A stretch of 64,000 nucleotides of DNA from Verrucomicrobiaceae bacterium (GCA_016795465.1 JAEUHK010000124.1:1-64000), one strand, 5' to 3'. Counted from the first letter of the stretch, positions 9,358-18,149 are shown. Notes: a model not told the origin generated them from the sequence alone. Made by a program: numbers and translations.

Positions 9358-10131
9358 ATGGCCACGCACCAGCCACCCGAAAATGCCACGTCACGCTTCT
9401 CCGACCGGGTGGCGGACTATGTCCGGTATCGCCCGGGCTATCCGGAAGGCGTGCTGACCATGTTGCGAGACCGCGGCTGGTTGAAGCGAGGAGACCAAGT
9501 GGCGGACATCGGGTCAGGGACAGGCATTTTTACGCATCTCCTGCTCGAAGAAGGCGCGGAGGTCTTCGCTGTAGAGCCCAATACGGGCATGCGCGAGGCT
9601 GCCGAAGCTATGCTGGGGCATCATGCCTTGTTTCACTCCATCGCCGCCTCGGGCGAAGAGACCACGCTGGAGGATCAAAGCCTGGATCTCATCGTCTCCG
9701 CCCAAGCTTTTCATTGGCTCGACCGCGCACGAGCACGGCGCGAGTTTACCCGCTTGCTGAAACCTGGCGGCCAAATCGTTCTGGTTTGGAATGTCCGCCA
9801 GACAGCCAGCACGGCCTTTCTCCGCGATTACGAGAACCTGCTGCTCCACTTCGCGCCCGACTACGCCCAGGTTCGTCATGAAAATGTCGATGCAGAGGCT
9901 CTCGCGAGCTTTTTCACCGGTGGAGTCTTCGGGAAGCACGTTTTCGCGAACCACCAGAGCTTCGACTTCAGCGGACTCCGCGGACGCTTGCTGTCTTGCT
10001 CGTATGCGCCAGCCGAAGGCCATCCTTTGCACGAGCCGATGATCGAAGAACTGAGGCGTCTGTTTGAAACTCACGAGCAAAACGGCAGCGTCACATTCCA
10101 CTACGCCACCGAGGTGTTCTTCGGACGATAA
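9358..10131 (+). CDS. Class I SAM-dependent methyltransferase
   Basis: A soluble protein of about 257 residues from the ATG at 9358; the frame also allows an ATG at 9313. Methyltransferase motif I is VADIGSGTGIFTHLLLEEGA with the acidic end of strand 2 at VFAVEPNTGM, and motif IV lies at LDLIVSAQAFHWLD. The N-terminal RFSDRVADYVRYRPGYPE pattern is typical of the UbiE/Methyltransf_11 type of small-molecule methyltransferase common in bacteria. The substrate cannot be predicted. It stands alone between two oppositely arranged genes and ends 1 base before the stop of the convergent nitrilase-like gene. Confidence 0.92.
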   Translation: MATHQPPENATSRFSDRVADYVRYRPGYPEGVLTMLRDRGWLKRGDQVADIGSGTGIFTHLLLEEGAEVFAVEPNTGMREAAEAMLGHHALFHSIAASGEETTLEDQSLDLIVSAQAFHWLDRARARREFTRLLKPGGQIVLVWNVRQTASTAFLRDYENLLLHFAPDYAQVRHENVDAEALASFFTGGVFGKHVFANHQSFDFSGLRGRLLSCSYAPAEGHPLHEPMIEELRRLFETHEQNGSVTFHYATEVFFGR

Positions 10132-10132
10132 T

Positions 10133-11443
10133 TTACTTCCCCGCTGGCACTGGCGGTCGATGCCTCGCGATCATCGAATGGAAGTCACCGAGATTGTAGG
10201 GGCCGTAGTAGGCTTGGTTCAGATCGACTTCGGCGAGGACGACGGTGCCCCATTTCTCCCCTTTGGCGAGGGGGCGTCCGCCCTGGTCGTAGATGGCGGA
10301 GAACATCCAGCCGTCCTCCGGCTTCATGAAGGTGCTGCTGACGACGAAGACGTGGTTCTCGCAGGCACGGGCCTGCGCGAGCAGCGGATTGCAGCCCCAC
10401 ACGGGCCACGCGATGACTTCCGCTCCGTTCTTTGTGAGTTCGCGGGCGACTTCGGGGAAGAAGCCATCGTAGCAGACCATGAGGCCGACTTTGCCGAAGG
10501 CCGTATCGAAGACAGGATAGCCTTTGCCAGGCGCGATGCCTTTCGCGGCCTCGCCGGGCGGCAGCGAGACTTTGCGATACTTGCCGATGAGCGCGCCATC
10601 GGGACCGAGGAGCACCGCGGTGTTGTAGATGAGGTGCGCTTCCTTTTCGTAAAGGCTGAGCACCAGGTGCAGGCGGTGCTGCTTGGCGAGAGCAGCGAAA
10701 TACTCGGTCGAGGGGCCAGGGATGGTCTCCGCGGTGTCTTCGGTCTTCAGTGACTTCACACCAGCCGAGGCCGTCGGCACCGTCTCGCCAAGCACGACGA
10801 GATCGGCGTGCTGTTCCGCCGCCTCGGCGATGAGCGGGGCAAACTCGGCACAGTTTTCGCGCGGCGATTTGCCCGCAGGTTTGTGATGCACGGTGGCGAG
10901 GCGCACCTTTCGCGGCGCAGGTGCCTCCGTGGCGGCAAAACCAGCTCCACGCCACTCGACGCGGCCTCCCGGCGCCCATTGCAGATGCAGCTCGACGACC
11001 GCCTTCGCAGCCTTGGACGGTGCGCGATACACGCCGCTGACGGTGGTCCATCCCTCGGCATCCGTCGCGCCATCAGCGGGATACTCCGGCTCCGCGCTCG
11101 GCATGGGCAGGCCGGGCGTGAGATACTCGGGCGCGGCATCCATTTTCACCCCGTTGCCCTTTTCGTCCTGCCACAACACACGCACGAGGCAGCTCTGACG
11201 TGAATTCGTGACGCCGGTGGTCTTCCTCCGTGCCTCGAAGCGATAAAACGCGCCGCCCTTTACCTCGAAGGTCTTTTGAAACCAGCCGTCGAGCCCCTCA
11301 CGCTGGTCGTGCGTGATGATGAGGTTCTTCTCATCCGCTGAAAACTGCGGGCGAATTTCATCCCGCGGGCTTTCGGTGCTCCAGCCGTGAAAATCAGCGG
11401 CTTGCAGCGAGGTGGCGAGGAAGAGAGCGATGCAGGTTTTCAT
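10133..11443 (-). CDS. Secreted carbon-nitrogen hydrolase (nitrilase superfamily) with N-terminal beta-sandwich
   Basis: A 436-residue protein with a Sec signal peptide (MKTCIALFLATSLQAADF). A region of about 170 residues looks like a carbohydrate-binding beta-sandwich (FYRFEARRKT and VVELHLQWAPGGRVEWRG). The C-terminal half is a complete nitrilase-fold domain with the Glu-Lys-Cys triad: Glu in LVVLGETVP, Lys in GKYRKVSLPPGE, and Cys in GLMVCYDGFFPE. The superfamily hydrolyses amides or nitriles. An exported member with an added binding domain is unusual and suggests a polymer or cell-wall amide substrate, which is inference. The gene is convergent with the methyltransferase. Confidence 0.92.
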   Translation of the reverse strand: MKTCIALFLATSLQAADFHGWSTESPRDEIRPQFSADEKNLIITHDQREGLDGWFQKTFEVKGGAFYRFEARRKTTGVTNSRQSCLVRVLWQDEKGNGVKMDAAPEYLTPGLPMPSAEPEYPADGATDAEGWTTVSGVYRAPSKAAKAVVELHLQWAPGGRVEWRGAGFAATEAPAPRKVRLATVHHKPAGKSPRENCAEFAPLIAEAAEQHADLVVLGETVPTASAGVKSLKTEDTAETIPGPSTEYFAALAKQHRLHLVLSLYEKEAHLIYNTAVLLGPDGALIGKYRKVSLPPGEAAKGIAPGKGYPVFDTAFGKVGLMVCYDGFFPEVARELTKNGAEVIAWPVWGCNPLLAQARACENHVFVVSSTFMKPEDGWMFSAIYDQGGRPLAKGEKWGTVVLAEVDLNQAYYGPYNLGDFHSMIARHRPPVPAGK

Positions 11444-11506
11444 GACGCCAAGTGGAACGCTCCGGACGGCTCTAGCCTTCCACCTGGTGGGTCAAGGGAC
11501 CGCTTC

Positions 11507-12031
11507 TCAACCGGCACGGGCCTGCCCCTGGATGCGGGAGATCATCTCGCGCACATGAGGGGCCTTGAAGGCACGCGGTTTGAGGACGGCGAGGCTTTTG
11601 GCGGGAGAGCCCCAGCGCAGCACGCGGATGTTCACCTTGCGGGTGCCCCAGAGGTTCATAAGGCCAGTGGTGGGCTGGTAGATGTCGATCGTGCGAGTGC
11701 CGACGAGGGCACGGCCGTAGTCATCGACGACATAGACGCTCGGGTCGCCCTGGATCTGAAAGACGGTGCCGAGGGGGTAGATGGACCAATCGGCCGCGGC
11801 GCTGCGGATGGAGCCTGCCTTGAGCAGCGTGCCAGCAGCGGTGCGGGCACCGTATTGCAGGTGATCGGCCTCGGAGTGGGTGTAGGCGGTGGTTCGGACG
11901 CCTGGGATGACCTGTCCGGCTGTGCGGAGGCTTGTTGAGGCTGGCGGAGTCTTTGCTGGTGGAAGTTGGAGCTTTCCAACGAGCGTGCTGGCACACACAA
12001 ACGCGACACAGAGGGGGGCAGAGGCAAACAA
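11507..12031 (-). CDS. 3D-domain (MltA/RlpA-like double-psi beta-barrel) exported protein
   Basis: The small protein of about 174 residues carries the 3D domain named for three conserved aspartates: RTTAYTHSEADH, then AAADWSIYPLGTVF, then YVVDDYGRALVGTRTIDIY. This fold occurs in lytic transglycosylases and in peptidoglycan-remodelling or resuscitation-type proteins. The first ~20 residues resemble a signal peptide (FASAPLCVAFVCASTLVG). No ATG is available: the start shown is a TTG at 12031, so the true N-terminus is uncertain. The gene sits about 60 bases upstream of the nitrilase-like gene, same strand, and may form an operon with it. Confidence 0.85.
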   Translation of the reverse strand: MFASAPLCVAFVCASTLVGKLQLPPAKTPPASTSLRTAGQVIPGVRTTAYTHSEADHLQYGARTAAGTLLKAGSIRSAAADWSIYPLGTVFQIQGDPSVYVVDDYGRALVGTRTIDIYQPTTGLMNLWGTRKVNIRVLRWGSPAKSLAVLKPRAFKAPHVREMISRIQGQARAG

Positions 12032-12261
12032 AACGTGAGGGGGTGGTTGGGATCACGCCTCGCCAGGCAGGTTGGGGGTTGCCCGACGAAGGGGCGCGGA
12101 TGGTGTCGAGATGGGCGGAGGTGTCAAACCGCCATTTGGCCACCGCAACCAGCTGCCAAGGCACGAAGCCAAGTCGGATCAGGCTCATTTTTGAGCCACT
12201 CAGGCACTTTGAATAATTTCGTCAGGGGCGAGTCGGGAATGATGCAGCTGGACCAAGGCAC

Positions 12262-12293
12262 AAAAAAGGCTGACGCAGGTGCGTCAGCCTTTT
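12262..12293 (-). terminator. Rho-independent terminator after the PTPDL gene
   Basis: A perfect 13-bp stem (12264-12276 with 12281-12293) closes a four-base loop. On the minus strand it is followed by a run of six T at 12267-12262. It lies 26 bases beyond the stop of the PTPDL-family gene and matches the textbook intrinsic terminator. The A-rich 5' arm means it could also work weakly on the plus strand. Confidence 0.88.
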
Positions 12294-12319
12294 CGTGAAA
12301 AGTTTCGCTCAGCGGGATC

Positions 12320-13840
12320 TCACTTCTTCTTTTTGCCCATCATGAGGGTCAGGAGCAGGACCAAAACGACGGCTCCACCAGCCACCATGAGAATGGTGTC
12401 CATGCTGATCGCGCCCTCTTCCTCGGCTGGCGGGGCCTCATCGACCGGAGCGGGAGCGGGAGCCACTGCGCCCGGCTGGACGGCTGGAACAGGTGCCACA
12501 GGGGCAACGCCAGGTTGAACAGGAACTACGCCAGGCTGAACGGGGACGGCTCCGGGCTGGGGCATCACGCCGGGTTGTGTGGGGACAACGCCAGGCGTCG
12601 TCGCAGGGGCTGCTGCACCACCAGACATGGCCAAGGCACGGGCCACGGCAGGGTCCATTCCGGGAGTGGCAGCGCCATTGACTGGCACTGCTCCGGGGGC
12701 GCCCGCAGGCGTCACGAGTGCGCTCGCATTGGCAGCCTGCTGCTTGGCAGCAAATTCGGCACGCTTGCGGGCAAAGCCATCGCGATAAATCTGGAGGATG
12801 GGGCCATACTCTTGGTTGGCCGAGGCAGCTTTGTAGGCCTCCAGCAGGGCGAGTTCGCCCTCCACGATCTTGTCGTTGTAGAAGTGCAGGGTGGCTTGAT
12901 GAATCGCATCGGTGATCTTGGACACTTGGGCGACATTGATCTTCTGAAGCCTTGTCTTCTCCTCAAACACGGCCTTTTGCAGTTCCTGTAGGCGCTTCAG
13001 GTTGTATTTATAGGTGGTCACCCACTTGCTCTCCTTGCGTTCGACGTCATAGCGTGAATTGGCCTCCTGGACCTCACGCTCAATGGCCGCCTTGGAGCGG
13101 GAAAGGTCCGGCTCGACGAGCCTCTTCATATTGTCATCACGCTGCTTCTGAAGCACCGGCTGGTCCTTGATCATCTGGGAGAGCTTGGCGTCAAAGCTCG
13201 TGAGGATGGCGAGGGCCTCCTCGACGGCTTTCGGCCAATGAACAGACGCTATGTGCAGCCTCTTGGGGCTGGAGAGCTGCTCGAACTCCCTCAGCGCACC
13301 ACTGTAATCACCAGCGGTGGCCTTCTCATTCATGGCTTGCACAATGGTGTAGGCATCGATGTTGTATTTTTCGGCCTTGGCATCCTGCGGGGTGAGCCAA
13401 CGGCCCTGCATCTTGATGCCGCCGGCCACCACTTTCTCCTTCTCCTCCTGGAACTCATCGACCATCTTCTTGATCTCATCCGCCTGGGGAGTGCCGGGAT
13501 AGCGGTTGATGAAGGGACGCAAACGATCCTGGATGAGCTGCTCATACTTTTCAGCGGTCAGCAGGTCGGCGGTGGGCAGCAGCTTGCGCAGTTCCTTGAT
13601 CTCCACCTCCTCCGGCTTCTCTTTGAGAATGCCGCCCGGCGCGATTTCCGCCATGGGGATGAATTTTTCATCCATGATCTTGGCGGTGACCTTGTACTTC
13701 ATGAGCACTCCTTCGGGCTTTTGCTCCAAAATGGTGCCTTCGAGCTTCTTGCCGTCCTTCAGCGTGACAATGTCAGCGCGAAGCGTGCCGGTAATGGAGG
13801 TGGCGAGGGCCAGGACGAGCAGGGAACGGCTCAATTTCAT
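12320..13840 (-). CDS. PTPDL-family exported, C-terminally membrane-anchored protein
   Basis: A 506-residue protein with a signal peptide (MKLSRSLLVLALATSITGTLRA). An N-terminal small beta domain (DIVTLKDGKKLEGTILE) leads to LLPTADLLTAEKYEQL, the position of the PTPDL(L) signature that names a family known from Verrucomicrobiota. A long charged helical region, probably coiled coil, spans about residues 130-350. A Pro/Ala/Val tract with repeated QPGVVPVQPGV-like units follows at about 370-470. The C-terminus is one transmembrane helix with a short KKKK cytoplasmic tail, so the protein likely spans the periplasm from an inner-membrane anchor. Function is unknown. A strong terminator follows. 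Confidence 0.85.
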   Translation of the reverse strand: MKLSRSLLVLALATSITGTLRADIVTLKDGKKLEGTILEQKPEGVLMKYKVTAKIMDEKFIPMAEIAPGGILKEKPEEVEIKELRKLLPTADLLTAEKYEQLIQDRLRPFINRYPGTPQADEIKKMVDEFQEEKEKVVAGGIKMQGRWLTPQDAKAEKYNIDAYTIVQAMNEKATAGDYSGALREFEQLSSPKRLHIASVHWPKAVEEALAILTSFDAKLSQMIKDQPVLQKQRDDNMKRLVEPDLSRSKAAIEREVQEANSRYDVERKESKWVTTYKYNLKRLQELQKAVFEEKTRLQKINVAQVSKITDAIHQATLHFYNDKIVEGELALLEAYKAASANQEYGPILQIYRDGFARKRAEFAAKQQAANASALVTPAGAPGAVPVNGAATPGMDPAVARALAMSGGAAAPATTPGVVPTQPGVMPQPGAVPVQPGVVPVQPGVAPVAPVPAVQPGAVAPAPAPVDEAPPAEEEGAISMDTILMVAGGAVVLVLLLTLMMGKKKK

Positions 13841-13930
13841 GGTAGTGCGTATGGGTGGGAAATTTCGGGGGAATTGGGAAGGTAACCAAAAAGCCTGCGT
13901 CTCGTAAAGGAAGGAATCATTGGCGCGGGA

Positions 13931-14392
13931 TTATTTTTGCCGGCGCTGGAGGGTGATGCGCTTGAACCGGGCATCGCCACCGGAGCTCGTGCTGGCCACT
14001 TCCGTGTCATCGACGAAGACATTGTGAATCAGCCGGCGGTAGTAGCTGTTCATCGGCGGCAGCTCGGCGGACTGGCCGGTGGCACGAACTTTCTCGGCCA
14101 GCTCTTTGGCGCGGGCGATCATTTTGTCCTCCCTCATCGAGCGGTAGAACTCCACATCGACGCGGATGCGCGGAGCATCCGGCATGTGGCGGAACAGGAT
14201 GCGGTTCACGAGGTATTGGATGTCCTCCAGCACCTCGCCACGGCGGCCGATGAGGGCATCGCTGTCCTTGGTCAAAACTTGGAGCGTGGGGCCGTCGGCG
14301 CCGTCATCCTGCTCGATCTGGGCAGTGAAGCCCAAGTAACCGAGCATGGCGTCGAGGATGTGCTGGGCGTGTTCGAGGGCAGAAGCATTCAT
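13931..14392 (-). CDS. khpB: KhpB/Jag-type RNA-binding protein (KH and R3H domains)
   Basis: About 153 residues from the ATG at 14392; an upstream in-frame start at 14431 adds 13 unlikely residues. The KH domain carries the GxxG-type loop in DALIGRRGEVLEDIQYLV, and the R3H-like end has PMNSYYRRLIHNVF. The long N-terminal Jag domain of Firmicutes is absent. It is the last gene of rpmH-rnpA-yidD-yidC-khpB, the classic position of jag next to yidC. Family knowledge: a small-RNA/mRNA-binding regulator linked to cell elongation and division. Its position suggests coupling to membrane protein biogenesis. Confidence 0.92.
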   Translation of the reverse strand: MNASALEHAQHILDAMLGYLGFTAQIEQDDGADGPTLQVLTKDSDALIGRRGEVLEDIQYLVNRILFRHMPDAPRIRVDVEFYRSMREDKMIARAKELAEKVRATGQSAELPPMNSYYRRLIHNVFVDDTEVASTSSGGDARFKRITLQRRQK

Positions 14393-14460
14393 AATGACCA
14401 ACCCGGTATGCGATTCTGCCCGGTTCGTCATTTAGAAATTAGGCCCCAGCCCGGCGGAAA

Positions 14461-16260
14461 CTAGCCCCCGAGCTTCGGCGGCTTGTTGCCGGGCTTCTTC
14501 TTGTCCTTCTGGTGGCCCATCGGGTTGAAGAAGGGACTTTGGGGTGCCGGTTTGGGCTCGCGCTTGACCTTTTCGAGCTTCGGCTCGGGCACGTAGAGCT
14601 TCATGATCCACGTCTGGGCGATGCTGAAGAGGTTCTGGGTGGACCAGTAAAGGGCGAGCGCGGAGGCGAAGTCGTAGCTGATCCAGAGGAAGATCAGCGG
14701 CATGAACATGAAGATGCGCTGCTGCATCTTGTCCACCGTGGCAGGCTGTGGTGTGAGCTTCATCTGCGCCACCATGGTGATGCCCATGATGATCGGCAGC
14801 GGGTTGATGTTGAAGCCGGCCAGTTGGGCGACCGTGTCGGGCGCGGAGAGGTCCTTCACCCACCAGAGGCCGTGGCCGCGGAGCTCGGCGGCGTATTCGA
14901 GCATGCTGTAAAGGCCGATGAAGATGGGGAACTGCAGCAGCAGCGGCAGACAGCCACCGAGCGGATTCACGCCGTATTCGCGATACAGCTTCATCACCTC
15001 CATTTGCTGCTCCTGCGGGTTGTCTTTATACTTCTCCTGCAGCTCCTTCATCATCGGCGCCAGCAGGCCCATGCGTTTCATGGTGCGCATGGATTTGGCG
15101 TGGATCGGCCAGATGCAGAGGCGGACGAAAATGGTGAGCAGGATGACCGCCACGCCCCAGTTGCCGGTGACGCCGTGCATCCAGCGCATCACGCTCACGA
15201 GGAAAATGCTCACCGGCTTGAACCAGCCGTAAAACATCGCGTAGCGGCGCTGGCGGTCGGTTTCCTCGTCGATCTTGCTGAGGCGGTGATACTCCTTCGG
15301 GCCGAGGTAAACCTGATACGTCTCCGTCTTGCTGGCACCGGGGGCCAGATCGACCACCGGGAGTCCCATCGCACCTTCGTAGGCATAGTCTTCAATGGCT
15401 GCGTTCTCGGGATGACCGGCGAGCGGCTTGGTCAAGCGGCGGCGGGATGACCAGAACTTCGCCGGCGCACCTTTCTCATCCGTCGTGCGGGTGAGGATGT
15501 GGGAATAAAAGCGGCTCGAAACACCCGCATAACGCAGGTTGGCAAATGACTGGCGGAATTCCGTGGCGGCCTCGCTGAACCAGCCCTTGCCGTAGTAGCT
15601 GGAGATCTTGAAATCGGCGTTGCCGTTGTCGTTCCAGAAGAAGCTCTGGTAGCGCTCATCGGCATGTTTCAGGGCGGTGGAGGCTCCAGTGAAGAGATAA
15701 TACTCCTCGGAGCGATGCTGCGCGGTGCCGGCGTTCGTCAGCGTGACGGTGAGGTTCAGCAAATGCTCGTCGCTGGAGGCTCCATCCGTCAGCGTGTAGG
15801 TCTTTTTCACGCGGATGCCCTCGGCGGAGGTGCCCTCGAAGCTCACCGAGCGGTCACTCTGCTCCGCCATCTGGTAAGTGATCGCGTCCACGCCAGCGGG
15901 TTCGCGACGCAACGCCCCGATGGGCTCCAACGCATGCTCATTGAGCGTGATGTGGTCATTGCCACCCAAGACAGCACGGGAGATGCCACCGCCCTTCGTG
16001 CTGAATTCATAGGTCACCGTGCCGGCGGTGATCGAGTGCTTCTGCTCGGGCGTGGAAGGCGTGACGACAGCAACTGCGGCGGGTTTGGCAGCCTCGGCAG
16101 CAGGAGCGGCAGGGGCGTCTTTCGGAGCCTCGGGCTTCTTCTTGGCCTGCTCGGCGATCCGCTGGGCCTCGACCAGCTTCTGGTTCTCCTGCATGTAGTA
16201 GAAGTTCACCCCCATGAGGAGAATGCAGGTGATGATGACGATCCAGCCTTTGCGATCCAT
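14461..16260 (-). CDS. yidC: Membrane protein insertase YidC
   Basis: The 599-residue protein has the Gram-negative YidC layout. It begins with one N-terminal transmembrane helix (MDRKGWIVIITCILLMGVNFYY) and a short Ala/Lys/Pro linker. A periplasmic P1 beta-domain of about 300 residues follows, then the conserved five-helix insertase region starting near WGVAVILLTIFVRLCIWP. Conserved blocks include NPLGGCLPLLLQFPIFIGLY and the C-terminal PLIFLWISYDFASALALYW. The tail is basic and may contact the ribosome. It inserts inner-membrane proteins alone or with SecYEG. The gene lies 68 bases upstream of khpB and downstream of yidD. Confidence 0.97.
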   Translation of the reverse strand: MDRKGWIVIITCILLMGVNFYYMQENQKLVEAQRIAEQAKKKPEAPKDAPAAPAAEAAKPAAVAVVTPSTPEQKHSITAGTVTYEFSTKGGGISRAVLGGNDHITLNEHALEPIGALRREPAGVDAITYQMAEQSDRSVSFEGTSAEGIRVKKTYTLTDGASSDEHLLNLTVTLTNAGTAQHRSEEYYLFTGASTALKHADERYQSFFWNDNGNADFKISSYYGKGWFSEAATEFRQSFANLRYAGVSSRFYSHILTRTTDEKGAPAKFWSSRRRLTKPLAGHPENAAIEDYAYEGAMGLPVVDLAPGASKTETYQVYLGPKEYHRLSKIDEETDRQRRYAMFYGWFKPVSIFLVSVMRWMHGVTGNWGVAVILLTIFVRLCIWPIHAKSMRTMKRMGLLAPMMKELQEKYKDNPQEQQMEVMKLYREYGVNPLGGCLPLLLQFPIFIGLYSMLEYAAELRGHGLWWVKDLSAPDTVAQLAGFNINPLPIIMGITMVAQMKLTPQPATVDKMQQRIFMFMPLIFLWISYDFASALALYWSTQNLFSIAQTWIMKLYVPEPKLEKVKREPKPAPQSPFFNPMGHQKDKKKPGNKPPKLGG

Positions 16261-16364
16261 GAAAAGTGTGGGGAGGGGAGAGTGAGAGTTTCGGGAATTA
16301 GCGGGCCGGATGAATGGCCGTGAATGCGCCGGTGGCGACGGAAAAATGAGGAATCATTTGGATT

Positions 16365-16607
16365 TCAGGCCTCCGACTTCGGCGGCACCGGGTCGTGGCC
16401 GTGACCACCCCAGGGCTGACAGCGGGCGATGCGGCAAAGGCCCATCCACGAGCCGCGGAGCACGCCGTGAGTCTCGACGGCCTCCAAAAAGTAGGCGGAG
16501 CAGGTCGGCGTGTAGCGGCAGCCGGAGCCGGGACCTCCAAAAGCATGAATCACCGGGGAGATTAACTTCTGGTAAAAGCGGATAAGGACTCGGACGACCC
16601 ATTTCAT
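16365..16607 (-). CDS. yidD: Membrane protein insertion efficiency factor YidD
   Basis: An 80-residue protein with the complete YidD signature: FYQKLISP, GSGCRYTPTCSAYFLEA with its cysteines, and the HGVLRG and WGGHGHDPVP elements near the end. The family helps YidC-dependent insertion. Its ATG overlaps the rnpA stop as ATGA (16604-16607), so translation is probably coupled, as in many bacteria. A longer ORF in another frame over the same bases is a shadow. Confidence 0.96.
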   Translation of the reverse strand: MKWVVRVLIRFYQKLISPVIHAFGGPGSGCRYTPTCSAYFLEAVETHGVLRGSWMGLCRIARCQPWGGHGHDPVPPKSEA

Positions 16608-16990
16608 GACGCGGGAGACGCTGGGGAGGCCTCGATGGGCGGTGGCGGGAGGAGGACACCGAGTCGTTTGGCCAGCTTCAGCCAGTCACGCTCTATCTCC
16701 TGCAAAGTGGCGTCCGCGGCACGCCAGCGACCGATGATGACAAACTGCCAGCCGGGGGCGATTTCGGCCCGGTGGGCCCGGATCACCTCGCGCATGAGGC
16801 GGCGGATGCGGTTCCGCTTCACAGCAATGCCCAGTTTTTTGCCTGTGATGAGCCCGTAGCCAAATTCGGCCACTTTTTCGTCCCTCAGGACGCCAAGAAC
16901 GAGATACTTGCCCGCGTAACTTGAACCCTTTTCCCTCACGCGAGCAAAGTCGCTCGCGTGCTTCAACCGCAGATGAGAGGGGAGGCGCAT
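16604..16990 (-). CDS. rnpA: Ribonuclease P protein component
   Basis: A 128-residue basic protein with the RnpA signature AVKRNRIRRLMREVIRAH, containing the RNR motif that binds RNase P RNA and the tRNA leader. The start RLPSHLRLKHASDFARVREKG is the usual N-terminal family pattern, and the C-terminal Pro/Ala tail is an addition without known role. It works with the RnpB RNA to mature tRNA 5' ends. It lies 17 bases after rpmH and overlaps yidD by four bases, as expected for this conserved cluster. Confidence 0.97.
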   Translation of the reverse strand: MRLPSHLRLKHASDFARVREKGSSYAGKYLVLGVLRDEKVAEFGYGLITGKKLGIAVKRNRIRRLMREVIRAHRAEIAPGWQFVIIGRWRAADATLQEIERDWLKLAKRLGVLLPPPPIEASPASPAS

Positions 16991-17007
16991 GCCCGGCGGG
17001 CGGAAAA

Positions 17008-17196
17008 TCAGGCGTGCTGCTGGATGTGGCGCTTGAAGTGCACTTCCACGCCCTTCGGCAGGAGGCGCTTGCGGCCGGCGGCGCGGCGACGGCGAAGGAT
17101 GTCACGGCCGTTGGCGGTCTTCATGCGGGCACGGAAACCAAACTGCTGTTTGCGAGTGCGCTTGGAGGGTTGGTAGGTCCTGAAGGTCTTGGGCAT
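17008..17196 (-). CDS. rpmH: 50S ribosomal protein L34, C-terminally extended
   Basis: The N-terminal 45 residues are a normal L34: [18 protein letters not shown], then [18 protein letters not shown] and AAGRKRL. The protein continues for about 16 further residues ([17 protein letters not shown]) before the stop, giving 62 residues against the usual 44-46. It is the first gene of the rpmH-rnpA-yidD-yidC-khpB cluster. About 260 bases without a gene lie upstream. They hold several small imperfect hairpins but no recognisable DnaA boxes, so an adjacent replication origin is not supported. Confidence 0.95.
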   Translation of the reverse strand: MPKTFRTYQPSKRTRKQQFGFRARMKTANGRDILRRRRAAGRKRLLPKGVEVHFKRHIQQHA

Positions 17197-17456
17197 GGTG
17201 TTCTGGGGTGGTTAAAAAGTTTGGCGACAGGGAGTCGATCATCCAAGAACACGCCGCAGAGGCCATGTCCCCGGAAAAAGGGGCGGGAGACTACCGGGAA
17301 CGCCTGTTTTGTCAAACAGTGCTTCCTCCCAGCGGCCAAAGCGGGGCTTTTTACCGCTGTTTGCCCCATCAGAACCGTTCACTGGCGCACGGTTCCTTGC
17401 ACCGTGCCGCCTCACTCGAACACCGGGAACTTGTTCCGGGTTACCATTTCGTTGGT

Positions 17457-18149
17457 TCAGGTGCCAACGCGTTTGGCGGGGTGTCTCCGAAGCCATCCCA
17501 AGACCAAGGCCCCCAACGCCACGAGGGCTCCCACCATCCACCACCACGCACCTCCATCCTCTGAACTTCCCTGGTCATCCAGTTTCGTTGCGGGCTGGGC
17601 TACTTTGGGCGGCTTGACGGCAGGAGGCGTGATCACCGGCACCTCGGGAACGGGTGGCGCTTGGATTTGAGGAGCCTGCTGTTTTGCTGCGATTGGCACA
17701 GGCGTCAGCCGCTCAGGGTGATCACGGCGTTCACGAAACCATTGAAGCATGACGTCATACTCAGGATGCACTCCTTCAATCAGAGGAAACATCATGTCTC
17801 CTGGACTGAGTCCGCCACTCCCCCAAAACACACCTCCTCGCTCGACGACGTAAAGCATACATACTTGACCCTTCTCCAAGAGGGGTTGCGACACAAACTG
17901 CACGCTGCTTCCTAGAAATGGCTTGTCCGAATTGGCAATATCTAAACTTTTTCCCATAAAGTCCGCCCTACCTTTTAAAACCTCCTCAACTTCTCCCGTC
18001 GCCACATAATAAGAGCTGCCTGCATTCTCATTCTTCACAATTTTCACCCGCACGACATGTAGCTGGGGATTGGCGAAAATATCCTCCTCGACCCCAGTAG
18101 CGTAAAGCGTACAGCGAGACAGTAGGATTAGCACTACAAAGGTTTTCAT
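17457..18149 (-). CDS. Hypothetical exported protein with C-terminal membrane anchor
   Basis: About 230 residues from the ATG at 18149, which overlaps the upstream stop as ATGA (18146-18149). A signal peptide (MKTFVVLILLSRCTLYATG) is followed by a small beta-rich domain (HVVRVKIVKNENAG, ATGEVEEVLKGR). A Pro-rich linker around residues 165-195 leads to one C-terminal helix (WWWMVGALVALGALVLGW) and a basic tail (LRRHPAKRVGT). The layout is an exported domain on a stalk held by a C-terminal anchor, resembling a sorting signal, though no PEP-CTERM or LPXTG motif is present. The ATGA coupling to the large secreted protein suggests the two work as a pair. No family was recognised. Confidence 0.8.
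   Translation of the reverse strand: MKTFVVLILLSRCTLYATGVEEDIFANPQLHVVRVKIVKNENAGSSYYVATGEVEEVLKGRADFMGKSLDIANSDKPFLGSSVQFVSQPLLEKGQVCMLYVVERGGVFWGSGGLSPGDMMFPLIEGVHPEYDVMLQWFRERRDHPERLTPVPIAAKQQAPQIQAPPVPEVPVITPPAVKPPKVAQPATKLDDQGSSEDGGAWWWMVGALVALGALVLGWLRRHPAKRVGT

Noticed and set aside
12182-12197. Short hairpin GGCTCA-TTTT-TGAGCC as a terminator
   Set aside because: The stem is only six to seven bases, has no T-run beyond it and lies upstream of a start on the minus strand, so it was not listed as a feature.
17197-17456. Replication origin next to rpmH
   Set aside because: The rpmH-rnpA-yidD-yidC cluster often borders oriC, but no DnaA boxes, AT-rich unwinding element or dnaA gene were seen here.
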